Source of the DNA: Gari tellinella
Taxonomy: Eukaryota > Mollusca > Bivalvia > Cardiida > Psammobiidae
Reading direction: 5' to 3'
Assembly: GCA_922989275.2 (NCBI GenBank)
Contig: OV277861.1
Span: forward strand, 46,539,623 to 46,603,622
DNA length: 64,000 bases
The notes beneath the pieces were generated by a model. That model was given only the letters and a program-made list of their open reading frames with translations. It was not told the origin of the DNA and made no database searches. Both the position numbers and the translations under genes were made by a program. Positions 1-11,339 of the stretch are shown here, one piece after another; position 1 is the first letter of the stretch, and each line of letters begins with the position of its first letter.

Positions 1-266
1 GTGTCTATTGCATCTGCAATTAAGGCTAGACGCAGATTTCAAGAGTCAATGCAATGTAAACATGGCTTATCGGGTTCCCACAAATGCCATAATATGTCCA
101 CAGATAATGATCATAAATATTGGACAATAAAAGTCCATTTATCAGAGACCTAGTATGGTGTAACAATGTCAATGATTTACCAAGAACTTCTGGTGTGTAA
201 AGATAATGGGGGCACTTTGTGTGGAAAAATGGTGCTTGATCCTTTAGTAAGGGGAAATGTATTTTG
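1..266. other. No recognised feature
   Basis: AT-rich sequence without a convincing frame or repeat match within the window. Confidence 0.5.
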
Positions 267-570
267 CAGGGCTCCAGATCAGAGGAAGCAAATTGAATAT
301 TAATATCAAAGAGACGATTCTAATCAGTAGTGACACTATAGGGTTTAATTCAGAAGTAAAGATTTTAGTTTTTGAAATACTGGATCCCTACTGTTTGTCA
401 CTCAGATTGAAAGTTTGCAAAAAGATGATGAAGAAATAGGTTTTGGAATGTCAGCAGAAAAAGCACCAAATTGATATTCAGTGGCTGTGTCAAAATACAG
501 TAAACCAGGGTTTAAAGCAGAAATAATGGTTTTAGTTTTTGAAATACTCCCCTTATCAACTAGAATCAGG
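267..570 (+). mobile_element. Family B remnants
   Basis: CAGGGCTCCAGATCAGAGG at 267 and half of the B hairpin (GAGACGATTCTAATCAGTAG) are present. A second right-end remnant (TTTAAAGCAGAAATAATGG ... CCCCTTATC) lies near 515-560. Confidence 0.6.
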
Positions 571-576
571 CTATGG

Positions 577-802
577 GGTTTACGCCTATAATTCATTCCT
601 CCACTGAAGAAAACAATTCCCTTTTATACAGTCATGAATGTGTATCATGAGAAATAGTTTCTATATCCTCGCAGATAATAGCTTAAAGCAAGTTGAAAGT
701 AAAGCAGAATGTGCCTTAAGGCACATTCTGCTTTACTTTCAGCCCGCTTTAAGTGATCAACTTTCTTTAAAACTAGAAACATGCTATGGCATAATGGGTT
801 AA
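577..802 (+). mobile_element. TTAA family A element
   Basis: Left end degraded; right end GGCATAATGGGTTAA. Hairpin 682-753 with centre GTGCC TTAA GGCAC. Confidence 0.8.
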
Positions 803-1129
803 GACAAGTTTGACTGTACGGAATTATTTGATAAGCTAACTCTGCACTCCTCTTACGTATGATAAACAAAGGCATCTATTATTTCTCCTGTTACTCATTC
901 CAACATTTTCCTTATCTTTAATTACAGCCCAATTTTCTCACCAGATACTGGGTATTTCCATTGCAAAAAATTGAGTCATATCATGATATTTTCAGTTAAT
1001 ATAGAGAAAAAAGTTACAATCCACTTACAAAATCATGATAAAATAATACACAGAATTCAGTAAAGCTCTCTTACTTCATGATGACATTTAACCCTTACAT
1101 CGATGAATAGACTATTTCACTCTTGAAAA
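803..1129. other. No recognised feature
   Basis: AT-rich; nothing supportable seen. Confidence 0.5.
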
Positions 1130-1381
1130 ATAACCCTTTACCTGATAGCCTATTTCTAGTACTTAAGATAGGTGACTACTTAAAGCAGGTTGAAAGTAAA
1201 GCAGAATGCGCCTTAGGGCGCATTCTGCTTTACTTTCAGCCTGCTTTAAGCTATCATGTGCTATAATATAGAAAATATTCCCTATAATACATATTCATTG
1301 CTGATTAAATTGGAACTATTTTCTTCAGCGGATGAATAAATCATATCCGCTAAAAGGCACTTCTATTGGGGAAAGGGATAA
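1130..1381 (-). mobile_element. TTAA family A element
   Basis: Complete but with mutated flanks (ATAA both sides). Hairpin about 1180-1250, centre GCGCC TTAG GGCGC. Confidence 0.8.
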
Positions 1382-1560
1382 CTAGTTTATGTTGATTCAT
1401 TTTGAAAACATTTCAGAAAAGTAATAAGTAAAGCAAACAGAGCAGACCCTGATCAGAGGGCTCATAAAGGTTATTCTGCTTTACTTCCAGCCTGCTTTAA
1501 ACTACCATTCTTCTAGAATTAAGAAACTATTCATATGATACATATATATTCATAACTGTA

Positions 1561-3026
1561 CGAGGGTTGTTCGGAAAGTTCGTAGAATTTTGTTATATCT
1601 CTGGTTAGCTTTATTTGATCAATTTGAAATTTGGTATGTAAGTACCTCATCTTATTTTTAAACTATTTTGTAAGAGAGAAATGAAATAGATAATGTTTAC
1701 CGAATATACAGGTTACCGTAGCAACACAGTAACGGGGACCCGGAGCAGCTCGAAAGTTGTAAGTTTTTAAACTTTCTTCTAACAAAGCAAACGTTATTTC
1801 TCTCAATTCTGTTGACGCTAGATAAGCGCGAAAAGGTCTGATTGTAACGTGACGTCATGACGTTAGTCACTCATAGTTTCAAAACATTGTAAGCGCTTGA
1901 ACAGAATTTACAGTATTTAGTCTACAGATAGCGGAAATGCGAACTAAACAGAAATGACGTCGACCAGTGACGTTGACTTGCAAACTGTTGTAAATAAAAT
2001 TATGTTACTGTAGGTAAATCGCCGACAAAAACTCTTAAAATGATTAAATCCACGGGAAAATATGACAAGAAGTTGAGTCTCGCATTCCTGTATAAATGGC
2101 GATCACTTTTTAGGAATGGAAAATAATCGATCCACGACGCTCCTAGGAGCGACCGACCATCAATCTTAGCTGCTTCCATTAAGGACAAGTGAAAAGATAA
2201 GGAAAATGCGGACAGAGTTACAACAGTAAGATATATGCTTGATAAAATTGGTGTTTCTTGCTCTACCATACTTGAACTATTAATAGATGAACTTGGTATG
2301 TCTAACGTTAGAGCACGCTGGGTGCCGAGGTTGTTCACGGACAAGGGAAAGAAGAACCTAGTTCGATGCTCTCAGATGTTTCTCTGCCAAAACGATGCCG
2401 AAGGTGACGATTTTAAGGACAGAAGCACACTACGGATGAGATACGAGAGAAGCGACTACACATGGATCTTGAGCGCGTAATGCTACATCAGGATAATGAA
2501 CCGGATCGTAGAGCAGCCTCAACGCAGTTAGAAATCAGCTTACTATGGTTTGATATGCAAGAACACCCGGCAAACGGCCCCGAATTGGCTCCCATGGGTT
2601 TTAGAGTGCTGACAGAGTTAAAGGCGAGCTTACATGGAATTACATTTGTTTCAGCAGCTGAATTTACCAAACAGACCCAGAAATTTGTATCTACATTCAG
2701 TGAGGACTTGTATACAGAAACATGCGTAAAATGAGTTAGAAAGCCATAACGAGTAGGTGGATATTGTGGGTGATTATGTTGGGAAAGTGAGACGTTCGCT
2801 TGACGTATATAACGTTTGACGTCACGTCGACGTTGACGTGCTCCGGGTATGCGTTATGTATGTATTTGTAAGATGCATAGAAAAAATGTGTTTAAGCGCA
2901 TATTGCCGATTTTCACAGAATATGTAGCACAGATCTGGAAATTAATGTTGATCTAATTTTTTGCATCCAACTACTACTATACGTATTTTTATAGCAAAAT
3001 TCTACGAACTTTCCGAACAACCCTCG
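1561..3026 (+). mobile_element. Inactivated mariner-like transposon (1,466 bp)
   Basis: Perfect 32-bp terminal inverted repeats begin CGAGGGTTGTTCGGAAAGTT (1561-1592; reverse complement at 2995-3026). TA flanks both ends (1559-1560 and 3027-3028), the target duplication of Tc1/mariner elements. It carries a broken mariner transposase on the plus strand. It sits inside a family A element, whose sequence resumes at 3029, so the empty site can be reconstructed from other copies. The ends are perfect while the coding part is ruined. Confidence 0.92.
2030..2734 (+). pseudogene. Mariner transposase pseudogene
   Basis: Three collinear pieces match mariner transposases. About 2070-2230 holds the decayed DNA-binding part, with a DPRR*ERP stretch where family members read DPRSGRPS. 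The frame from 2235 reads IDELGMSNVRARWVPRLFT, the conserved LGMRKV-WVPRLLT region. The frame from 2462 reads LHQDNEP and HPANGPELAP, matching HHDNA and HPPYSPDLAP. The stretch holding the first catalytic Asp is deleted (roughly 80-90 residues). The third catalytic Asp position is Glu (PEL for PDL). Frames shift near 2470. It cannot encode an active enzyme. Confidence 0.88.
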
Positions 3027-3349
3027 TATAATTTGGAACTATTTTCTTAAGCAGAGGAATAAAATGAATGCGCTAAAATGGGCTTCTATTGGTAAAAGGG
3101 TTAAGTCAGGGATTTGTTGATTTGTTAATGTGGAACAGTTTAGATCCAGATCAGACGCCAAGTTACTAGCAGGTTCCTATATAGTAGGTGATAATGTAGC
3201 AGAGTTAGGGTTAATTACTACTTGCACTAACGCCCTGCTTACATAGTTATTCAAAATACATTAAACCTTTGGGTTGCTGATTGATTACAGATTCAATTAA
3301 TTCATTAATTATCACCTAAACTTCTGAATCAACCATTTCCTCTTATATA

Positions 3350-3542
3350 CAGGGCTCCAGATAAGGAGGGTATTCCAAAAAATTAAATCTTTATTTGTTC
3401 ATTAAACCCTATGGTGTCACTACTCAATAGAATCGTCTCGAAGAGACGATTCTAATGAGTAGTAACACCATAGGATTTTGTGCTGAAATAAGATGGAAAA
3501 TGCTTGATTTGTTCAGTTTACTCCCTTTTATCTGGAGCCCTG
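3350..3542 (+). mobile_element. Family B element (CAGGG ends)
   Basis: CAGGGCTCCAGATAAG ... TTATCTGGAGCCCTG, with the central hairpin CCTATGGTGTCACTACTC / GAGTAGTAACACCATAGG. Confidence 0.9.
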
Positions 3543-3630
3543 ATATATTTACAGAAATACTGCCCAAGTAGTAAAACAGTATCCGTCTAAGAACAACCAG
3601 TTACTTTTTATGGATCATAACTGGTTTTAA

Positions 3631-3802
3631 CAGGGCTCCAGATGACATTTTCTCACTTACCGGTATTTCAGCACCAATCCTATGGTGTTACTACTCATAA
3701 GAATCGTCTCTTCGAGACGATTCTAATGAGTAGTGACACCATAGGGTTTAAAGCAGAAATAAGGATTTTAGTTTTTGAAATACCCTCTTATCTGGAGCCC
3801 TG
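3631..3802 (-). mobile_element. Family B element
   Basis: Both CAGGG..CCCTG ends present and the central hairpin intact (loop TTCGA). TTAA occurs directly outside each end, possibly a target duplication. Confidence 0.88.
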
Positions 3803-4134
3803 TTAAATGTCTTTTATGCATGCTTCCCTCATTCAAAGTGCTTAAATGGTTAGCACACATATCGATCTGAAATTTCCTCATTCAAAATGTAACAATATTT
3901 GCTGAACTTGCACTAAAAAAGCTCTTTTCAAATCCATTAATGATTTGCACTTTTATAAACTCAATGGCTTGATGCCACAGTAATTATTCCATTCACAAAT
4001 AAACGCTTTTCTATTTCACTTCCAGGCAATCCTGGCGTTTACATCATGAAAAGAATTCATTACAGAGATCATTTGAGTATAACAATTATACTTTGTTGAG
4101 CAAACATTCAATCACTAACATCGAGATCAACTAC
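3803..4134. other. No recognised feature
   Basis: AT-rich single-copy-looking sequence. Confidence 0.5.
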
Positions 4135-4561
4135 TTAACCCATTACCCCATAGCCTGATTCTAGATTTGAATAACACTTAACCCTTTACCCCATAGAAGC
4201 AACTTTTAGCGAATATGATTTATACCTCCGCTGAAGAAAACAGTTCCAATTTAATCAGTCATGAATATATATTATAGGGATTTTTTTCTATATATTCTAG
4301 CACAGGATAGCTTAAAACAGGCTGAAAGTAAAGCAGAATGCGCCTTAAGCGCATTCTGCTTTACTTTCAACCTGCTTTAAGTAGTAACCTATTTTCAATT
4401 CTAGAAATAGGCTATCAGGTAAAGGGTTAAAGCAGGGTGAAGGTAAGGCAGAATGCGCCTAATTAAGGCGCATTCTGCTTTACTTTCAGCCTGTTTTAAG
4501 CTACCATGTACTAGAATAATATTATTGAACATAATTCTTATGTTGCTTATTCATGGCTTAA
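4135..4561 (-). mobile_element. Family A element, host of a nested copy
   Basis: Outer element pieces 4135-4177 and 4431-4561. It is interrupted at the TTAA at the base of its own hairpin (CAC|TTAA|AGCAGG). Confidence 0.85.
4178..4430 (+). mobile_element. Family A element nested in another family A copy
   Basis: TTAACCCTTTACCCCATAG ... GGTAAAGGGTTAA, 253 bp. TTAA is duplicated at both borders and the host sequence joins across it. Confidence 0.9.
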
Positions 4562-4716
4562 CCCAACTCCATAAATATGTCTTTTACGCTTTTAATTCAT
4601 TCGTCCACTAAAGAAAACACTTTCAATTTATACAGTCATTAATATGCCGCATCAGAGATATGTTCTGTATCCTCAAATATTGTAGCTTAAAGTAGACTGA
4701 AAGTAAAGCAGAATGC
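4558..4716 (+). mobile_element. Family A element, right half missing
   Basis: Starts TTAACCCAACTCCATAAATA; ends inside the left hairpin arm at GCAGAATGCATT. Confidence 0.75.
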
Positions 4717-4876
4717 ATTAAAGGAGCTCTCTGGCTAGAGTCTGCACTGTTTGTCAGTTTGAAAACTAATGTTAAAATCAATCCTAAACAGTCAAACAAT
4801 TGCAAAGACTTTATTGGAAACTATAAGTTTCAGGGGTGAATTCATTCAAAAAGTTTGAATGATGTTCTGAAATTGT

Positions 4877-5097
4877 TTAACCCCATAAATACGCCTTTTT
4901 ACGCCTTTAATTAATTACTCTACTGAAAAAAATAGTTCCAATTTATAGGTCATAAATAAGAATCATAAGAAATATTTTCTATATTCTAGCAGATGGTAGC
5001 TTAAAGCAGGTTGAAAGTAAAACTGTTTTACTTTCAACCTGCTTTAAGTGGTCATATATCTTCAAAACTAGAAACAGGCTATGGGGTAATAGGTTAA
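4877..5097 (+). mobile_element. Family A element with shortened hairpin
   Basis: TTAACCCCATAAATACGCC to GGTAATAGGTTAA. The hairpin lacks its GCAGAATG tip (GAAAGTAAAACTGTTTTACT), a symmetric deletion. Confidence 0.85.
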
Positions 5098-5194
5098 TAT
5101 TTTAACTCTTTGCATGCTAGCGGTGGAAATATCTGCCACAGTGATTATCTTTGCAAACAGTTTGGATCCAGATGAGACGCCGCATAATGCGTAA

Positions 5195-5395
5195 TACTCT
5201 TTTAGGTACAGCAACATACTAGAAACCCCAAGAGTAAGAACAACAAGCTACGGTAAGCAGTCCTTCAGGTATGAGGCCACCCAGATCTGGAACAGCCTGC
5301 CAAATCAGATCCGACAAATCGATAACTACAAAGAGTTTATCAGGCTGATCCGGACCTGGAGTGGCCCATCCTGTAAGTGTGCTATGTGTTCATGA
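5195..5395 (+). pseudogene. LINE reverse-transcriptase ORF2, C-terminal remnant
   Basis: The plus frame reads LETPRVRTTSYGKQSFRY followed by EATQIWNSLPNQIR and ends ...CAMCS at TGA 5393-5395. The YGKxSFxYxAxxxWNSLPxxIR pattern is typical of the extreme C-terminus of jockey/CR1-like non-LTR polymerases. The catalytic domains are absent because of 5' truncation. I cannot assign the clade more precisely. Confidence 0.82.
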
Positions 5396-5451
5396 GTTTT
5401 ACCTAAGTGTATATACAACCAGCCTATGCTTTCTGTGTTGTAAATTACATG

Positions 5452-5598
5452 TTTGCTGCTTTGCTTTATGTTTGTTGCTTTGCTTTATGCTTGTTGCTTT
5501 GCTTTATGTTTAATTGAAGTTCACTATGATTCATTGTTGCTTTGCTTTATGCTTGTTGCTTTGCTTTATGTTTAATTGAAGTTCACTATGATTCATTG
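5452..5598. repeat. Minisatellite in the LINE 3' region
   Basis: Repeated TTGCTTTGCTTTATG units alternate with a TTTAATTGAAGTTCACTATG segment; a larger unit of about 65 bp is itself duplicated. Confidence 0.85.
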
Positions 5599-6029
5599 AG
5601 TCATTTCTACTAAATGTAATCTACTGTGTGGAGGTTGCTGATCAGTTCCTTCCAAATCTGATTTGGGTGGATAAATGGTTTTACTCAAATTTTATCTGTC
5701 GCACTTTTGTGCCTTCTTTTGACTGTCAGATTCTTAGTTATACTCTTTTTAAGGCAGTTTTTAGGCTTAGGTCACGATCAGCAACTTTCACACAGGTTTT
5801 TAGTTTTAAAACAGGTAATCTGGAGATTGGCACCTAACTAGGGGCCAATATGCCTGTCCCCTTGTCAGGATCCATGAACCCAGATTAAATCAAATAGCAT
5901 GTGCAGACGGTCACACATCCAGAGAGTGCACCAAATTACTAGATAATTATATACCTGGTCTGGATCTGTGCTGTCTGCACATGAACCCAACTTACTTACA
6001 TTGTAATCTGTATTCTTATAAATATAAAA

Positions 6030-6032
<3 letters not shown>

Positions 6033-6063
<31 letters not shown>
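6033..6063. repeat. Poly-G tract of 31 bases
   Basis: Uninterrupted G run following ATAAAAACC. It can form G-quadruplex structure, and its true length may be uncertain because such runs are difficult to sequence. Confidence 0.9.
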
Positions 6064-6066
<3 letters not shown>

Positions 6067-6942
6067 TGAAAATCATCCTATCCCGAAATAATCAATAATT
6101 ATTAACAAACGGATCAGAGCCAGTTTAGATGCAGAATAACCGTACATCAAATATGACTCAGACCCATTTGAAATTAACAGGAATAATTTGTAAGTACCCC
6201 TCTCATTAGGATTAGGATGGGATGATGGAACCCTACCCACCCACTTGTATATAAAGTCTCTAGTTGTCTCTGTGTGTAACAGGAAAACATGATATTTCGT
6301 CTGTGATAGATGCTAAATCTATAAATATATATTTATAAAACAGGTGTGTATGTTGTGGATTTATAAAGGTGTGGTATATGCAGACAATCACTCACCCTAA
6401 TGGGGCAACAAATTACTTGATGTCTGATCTGGTCTATGCTGTCTGCTTATAATCCCCCTGTCCACTATTCATTCTCTATTTGTGCAGCAGCTAAAGCATG
6501 CTATCTCATATGTGATATCAAAAATCTGTGATGTATGAATGTATTTTATAATAGACTTTGTAGAATTTTACTGTATTAACATGATAATGTATTTCTTTTA
6601 CAGGCTGTTAGTTAATCTTATTGTTAAGAAACTTATGTTATTATGTCGGTAAATAGCTTTTAGCTAATGTTATATATGTTGTGAAAACACCCGACTATAA
6701 ATAAAGTTTCTTGTATCTTGTATCTTGTCTCATCTTGATCCAAACTGATTGAAGCCCTGACCATGTTTTGAAAAGAAAACTTAGAAGATTATATTTTTAG
6801 AACATCAGCAGACGATATTTGTTGCAGACGAAAAAATTACCCAGCATGCAACGAGTTAACACAGCAACTGTAAAGAAGAAGAAATGCTTAAACCTGCAAA
6901 AAGGAGCTTTCTGCATTACATTCATTCTGCATTAGTATCATG

Positions 6943-7135
6943 CAGGGCTCCAGATAAGAGGGAGTTATTTCAACAAATCCAACATTTTCTCACTCATTTC
7001 AGCACCAAATCCTATGGTGTTACTACTCATTAGAATTGTCTAGAGGAGACGATTCTAATGAGTAGTGACACCATAGGGTTTAATTAAGAAATAAAGATTT
7101 TAGTTTTTGAAAAACTACCCTTATCTGGTGCTCTG
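6943..7135 (-). mobile_element. Family B element
   Basis: CAGGGCTCCAGATAAGAGGG to CTTATCTGGTGCTCTG; hairpin present with loop differences. Confidence 0.85.
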
Positions 7136-7705
7136 AGTATGCCATATGCTTTTAGAGACTTGTAACCTATTCTTTATCTTTAGTATTAATTGTCACTCAC
7201 ACAGATTTGACAATGCATCAATTTCACAACTATTACGTCATCCATTGACAAAATATATTCCCGCAATTCTTAACGCGCAAATCACAATATCATAATATCC
7301 ACTCTCCTACATTTCTGTATTTCACTGAAAAATGAAACATTTGACCAAAACTATGTCCTGTCGTAATGGCTACTATTTTTCCTTTAACATCTTCCCCTCT
7401 CATTACGCTTTCTTTAATCTTTTGAATGCAGAATAATGTTGGTCGATCAAATTGTCGCCAGCTGAATTTCTGACATTAACTTGTTTCGCTCCGTGCTAAA
7501 ATCCACTAAGAATACTAATTTAAGTGAATAAAAGCTTTGAACATGATCAGATTGCCATGTTATTTGGTACATGATCTGGATCTTAACCATTGGTAAATTT
7601 CTACGATATTCGTTTCACACATCCTAAGGACTAGATGTTCATACAATGAAACCTAGCTATTATTACTGCTCAGAGAAAGGTTTATTTCAATATCTTAAGT
7701 TTGTA
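7136..7705. other. No recognised feature
   Basis: AT-rich stretch, no supported frame or repeat. Confidence 0.5.
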
Positions 7706-7707
7706 AC

Positions 7708-7782
7708 TACTTAAAGCATGATAAAAGTAAAGCAGAAAGCTCCTCAGGGAGCTTTCTGCTTTACTTTCATCATGCTTGAAGC
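7708..7782. repeat. Family A-prime hairpin without TTAA element ends
   Basis: CTTAAAGCATGATAAAAGTA ... GCAGAAAGCTCC, loop TCAG, and its complement. Related to family A but with GCAGAAAGCTCC at the tip and no A-type termini. Confidence 0.75.
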
Positions 7783-8233
7783 AGCCACCTGACTTTAATT
7801 CTGTAAATAATTCTTTTTATGGAGGTCCTAAAGGCAAGATTTTGCAGTAGAAGTATTTGTAAAAGTATTTAGGGATATGATCAGCCTTATTAGCCTTCGA
7901 CCTGCTTAAGCTAAAGAAGAGAGCCAATATTAGCTCAAGATTCTCTCAATTAAAATCGTTACTTGAGGTATAGGCACATCTTATTTGGTTACACACAACC
8001 AGGTATGAATACAAAGTTTCAAACTTATGATTGAAGCAATAAAATATACAAGCATTAATGATCATTAATTTAAGGGACAAGATACTATGAAGCAAGCTAA
8101 ATGTTTGTGAAAGTTCTCTCACTCCTAACGCCTTCGTTGCAATGACTTTCATCTGCATTAAACATTTGTCGTCCTATATTTCTCAAACTTAAATTTTTGG
8201 TAAATAGACCAAAACCATTATCCTTATAAGTGT

Positions 8234-8299
8234 CAAACAGTTTGAATCCTGATCAGATTCCACATTATGTTGCATCTGAGCAGGATCCAAACTGTTTGA
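8234..8299. repeat. Family D hairpin, isolated
   Basis: CAAACAGTTTGAATCCTGAT paired with GCAGGATCCAAACTGTTTG; tip decayed. Confidence 0.75.
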
Positions 8300-8443
8300 A
8301 AATAATCAACTTTATGCCTGTAGGGCAGTGAAGGGTTAGTCCTTTTAACTACTAAATAAATGTTACCTGCTCAAAATAAAGTTTTGCAGAAATTCTGAAT
8401 GCAATTATTTCTTTGTTAAACGTGATGCTATACAATTAAAGTG

Positions 8444-8510
8444 GCAAACAGTTTGGATCCTGATCAGGCCCCACATTTTGTGGGGCCTGATCTGGATCTA
8501 AACTGTTTGC
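8444..8510. repeat. Family D hairpin, GGCCCCACA tip
   Basis: GCAAACAGTTTGGATCCTGA ... GGCCCCACATTTTGTGGGGCC in two pieces of the stem, near-perfect. Tip sequence differs from the GACGCCG copies on both arms. Confidence 0.85.
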
Positions 8511-9097
8511 GAACGTTATCAATAATCATCTCCAGAACGTAAAGGCCAGGTCAACATCAGTGATGGACCAATGAGAGGCTATTCACGCTGACCAGTTGAG
8601 CAGAAGAACAATTTCGCACCAGTTGGTCCAGCTACTCGAGACTGTCCGAGGCATTCACAGTGTGATCTGGAGTGAACACGAGCATACTGATTGGCTTGCC
8701 ACAAAGAGGCAAGCTCCGCAAAGCTGATAGACTTGAAAATTGTCGTTGACAGTAAAACCTATGTAAAACAGACCCTTGAAGAAGATGAATCTGAGCAGAC
8801 TAACATTAAGCAGACTGGCTACTTTATGCCTCTATTATAGATTGTTATGTGAAGGAGCTTTGTGCTTTAATTTCAGCACCTGCGCAAGAACTATCGGACG
8901 TCTAAAGAAATGGCATTTCTTTTAGGAATAGGTAAAGGTATATGGATTCCTATGAATGAAAATGTTATAAATAAAGCCAGAATTACAACGCAGTTTGTGA
9001 CCAGAATATCAATTGACTCTGCACTTGAATGGAATTTACAATGTCATGATATTGAAGCTGTGTTTCCAGACTCAGTAGCAAACAAATGATAAATATA
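8511..9097. other. No recognised feature
   Basis: No element ends or frames that I can support. Confidence 0.5.
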
Positions 9098-9338
9098 TTA
9101 ACCCAATATACTTCATAGTTAATTATTTTTACATCTTTAATTTATTCCTCCACTGATAAAAATAGTTCCACTTTATGCAGTAATGAATGTGCACAATAAG
9201 AAATCCTATGGCAGGTAGTAGCTTAAAGCAGGTTGAAAGTAAAGCAGAATGTGTCTTAGAGACATTCAACTTTACTTTCAACCTGCTTTAAGCATTCATC
9301 CGTGTTCAATACTGAACTAGCTACATGGTAAATGGTTA
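9098..9338 (+). mobile_element. Family A element
   Basis: TTAACCCAATATACTTCATA to GGTAAATGGTTAA; hairpin tip decayed (GTGTCTTAGAGACATTC). Confidence 0.8.
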
Positions 9339-9465
9339 ATTGCCCATATTATCTGGAGACTTGCAGTCTATGAGTAAATGTCACTAAATAGTACAGTGAA
9401 CAAGTGAAGTAATTATAAGCAGAACATTGCCTCACCCTCATCCAATCAACATTATTTGTTTCCTT

Positions 9466-9548
9466 TTAAACCATTACCCCCATAGACAGTTTCTAGTATA
9501 GAACATAGTTAACCATTTAAAGCAGGTTGAAAGTAAAGCATAACGCAC
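9466..9548 (-). mobile_element. Family A fragment joined to a D fragment
   Basis: TTAAACCATTACCCCCATAG to GAAAGTAAAGC, then CAAACAGTTTGGAGTC at 9558 from family D. Confidence 0.65.
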
Positions 9549-9654
9549 CTGAAGTGCAAACAGTTTGGAGTCAGATTAAAATAAGTAGTAAGAATTGCAA
9601 ATAAGTTGTCTTTTTTTACATTTCATTTGCAATGCCTTTGCATTTTATTTGCAT

Positions 9655-9907
9655 TTAACACTTTACCCCATAAATACACCTTTTTATGACTTTAATTTAA
9701 TCATTCACTGAAGATTATAGTTCCAATTTATACACTCATGACTAGATATCATGAGGATTTTTTTCCCAGATTCTAGCAGATGGTAGCTTAAAGCAGACTG
9801 AAAGTAAAGCAGGATGCACCTTTAGGTGCATTCTGCTTTACTTTCAATCTGCTTTAAGAAGCATCTTGTTTTCAAAACTAGAAACAAGCTATGGGGTAAT
9901 GGGTTAA
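9655..9907 (+). mobile_element. Family A element
   Basis: TTAACACTTTACCCCATAAA to ATGGGGTAATGGGTTAA, 253 bp. Tip GCACC TTTA GGTGC, matched on both arms. Confidence 0.9.
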
Positions 9908-10572
9908 ACAGGAAAGAATAACATCTTCTCTACTGTATGAATTGTGACTAAAATATGAAACCAACCTATTGTTTTCCATGTGAGGAACAGAACAAATATT
10001 ACAGCCAGGGCCTGGTCAAATTATGGCCACTCAAACAAACAAACACTTGAGAAGGGAAAACAATGGATGTGCATGAAGATAATGAGCCAACTGGGATACA
10101 CCAATAAATCTCCCTGTCCTATCTGCTGAAAGTGGATGGAGTTGACACAGAGTTCAGTACCAAATATTGTATACAAGTACACAATTGCTGCAAGAGTGCA
10201 GCAAAGAAATGGTGCACGGCGTAAAAAACCGCAGATGGGGTGGTTGAATCAGTGTTAAATTCAAAATGAACCTACGATAGAAAGAAATGAATGATTTGTA
10301 ACTAAGTAATTGTTTAATAAATTTTGTTTATCCTTTACTCATTTTACTCTTGGTTAAGCAACGAAACACAGAAACAAAGGGACCAATGTGGCCCTAAAGC
10401 GCTAATGTGTGTAGACCATGTCAAACTGTTAATCTTTTGGTGATTTGATTGTGACCCCCTGATACCCTTTGACCTATTTTTTCACTCGGCATAACCTACA
10501 TTCTAACTTAACCTACATTAATATGAGGCAAACATTCTAACAAACTACATTGAATATTCAGTGTAAAACGTA
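9908..10572. other. No recognised feature
   Basis: Contains short frames only; no supported gene. Confidence 0.5.
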
Positions 10573-10856
10573 CTCTGTAGAGTGTTGTTTGGTCTCAACG
10601 TCCCAATACCTCAACGTACCAGACGGAACGTCCCTATTATATGGATGGAACGTCCCACTTTATAAAAATTATAGAAAATCAGTTTTATTTATACTATTTT
10701 TGTATAATTTATTGTTTTTGAGATTATTCACGATATATAATCTGATTGATTTAGGATATCTGTTATTACAAAAATGAACACCCGATCGTAGAAAAAATTG
10801 CAAATAGTACACTCCGACGGCCGTGACGGCAGCTAAAGCTAATCTCCTGATAACCT

Positions 10857-10921
10857 TTTCAAACAGTTTCATCCAGATTAGAGACCAACTCAATTCTCAT
10901 CATATATTCCAAACTGTTTGT
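10857..10921. repeat. Degenerate family D hairpin
   Basis: CAAACAGTTTCATCCAGATT ... ATTCCAAACTGTTTG with a decayed tip. Confidence 0.6.
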
Positions 10922-11339
10922 AAATTGGATATTAATAAAGTCACATATAGAGGATATATTGATTTAAGCAGGCGTCATATTTAGCAGAATTCATTTTCTT
11001 TGTTTTCATCGACGGGCGACTCGAAATGCAGAGAACACCACAGGAAAAGGGTTTTATGTTGTAATAGCGTATTTAAAGGTATCTGTGCACCATTTTATAA
11101 GTCATATATGAATTCTCGCTCAAAAAGATACTTTTATTGTCCAAAAATCGGCGACGATATGAAAAATGCCGATCCTACCTAACCTTCGTAAACACCAACT
11201 AAAATAAGTTTGATGTACTAATATCGTATTTAAAGGCATATATATATTGTTTAAATAACTGTGTCGACACCCCTGTTAAAAAAGGTGACTTTTCTTGGTT
11301 TACCGTGAATCGCCGATAATTTGAAAATACCCACCTTCC

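Larger units (their letters stand above)
1425..3104 (-). mobile_element. Chimeric family A element interrupted by the mariner
   Basis: The left part mixes a family C half-hairpin (CAGACCCTGATCAGAGGGCT) with the family A right arm (GCCTGCTTTAA). The sequence stops at TA 1559-1560 and resumes at 3029 (ATTTGGAACTATTTTCTTAA) to GGGTTAA 3104, with the mariner between. Confidence 0.8.
5192..6726 (+). mobile_element. 5'-truncated non-LTR retrotransposon (LINE)
   Basis: It carries the C-terminus of a LINE ORF2 (about 5195-5395), a long 3' untranslated region with internal repeats, an AATAAA at about 6699, and a tail of TATCTTG-type repeats ending at 6726. It lies in the loop of a family D element: the left half ends at about 5191 (GCCGCATAATGCG) and the right half resumes at 6727 (GTCTCATCTTGATCC). 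The insertion borders are therefore known to within a few bases. Confidence 0.85.
5102..6859 (+). mobile_element. TTAA family D element split by a LINE
   Basis: The left part (5102-5191) begins TTAACTCTTTGCATGCTAGC and contains the left arm of the CAAACAGTTTGGATCC hairpin. The right part (6727-6859) completes the hairpin and ends ACCCAGCATGCAACGAGTTAA. The LINE occupies the loop. Confidence 0.85.

Noticed and set aside
2000..2344. 114-codon minus-strand frame
   Set aside because: Antisense shadow of the mariner transposase remnant, which is on the plus strand.
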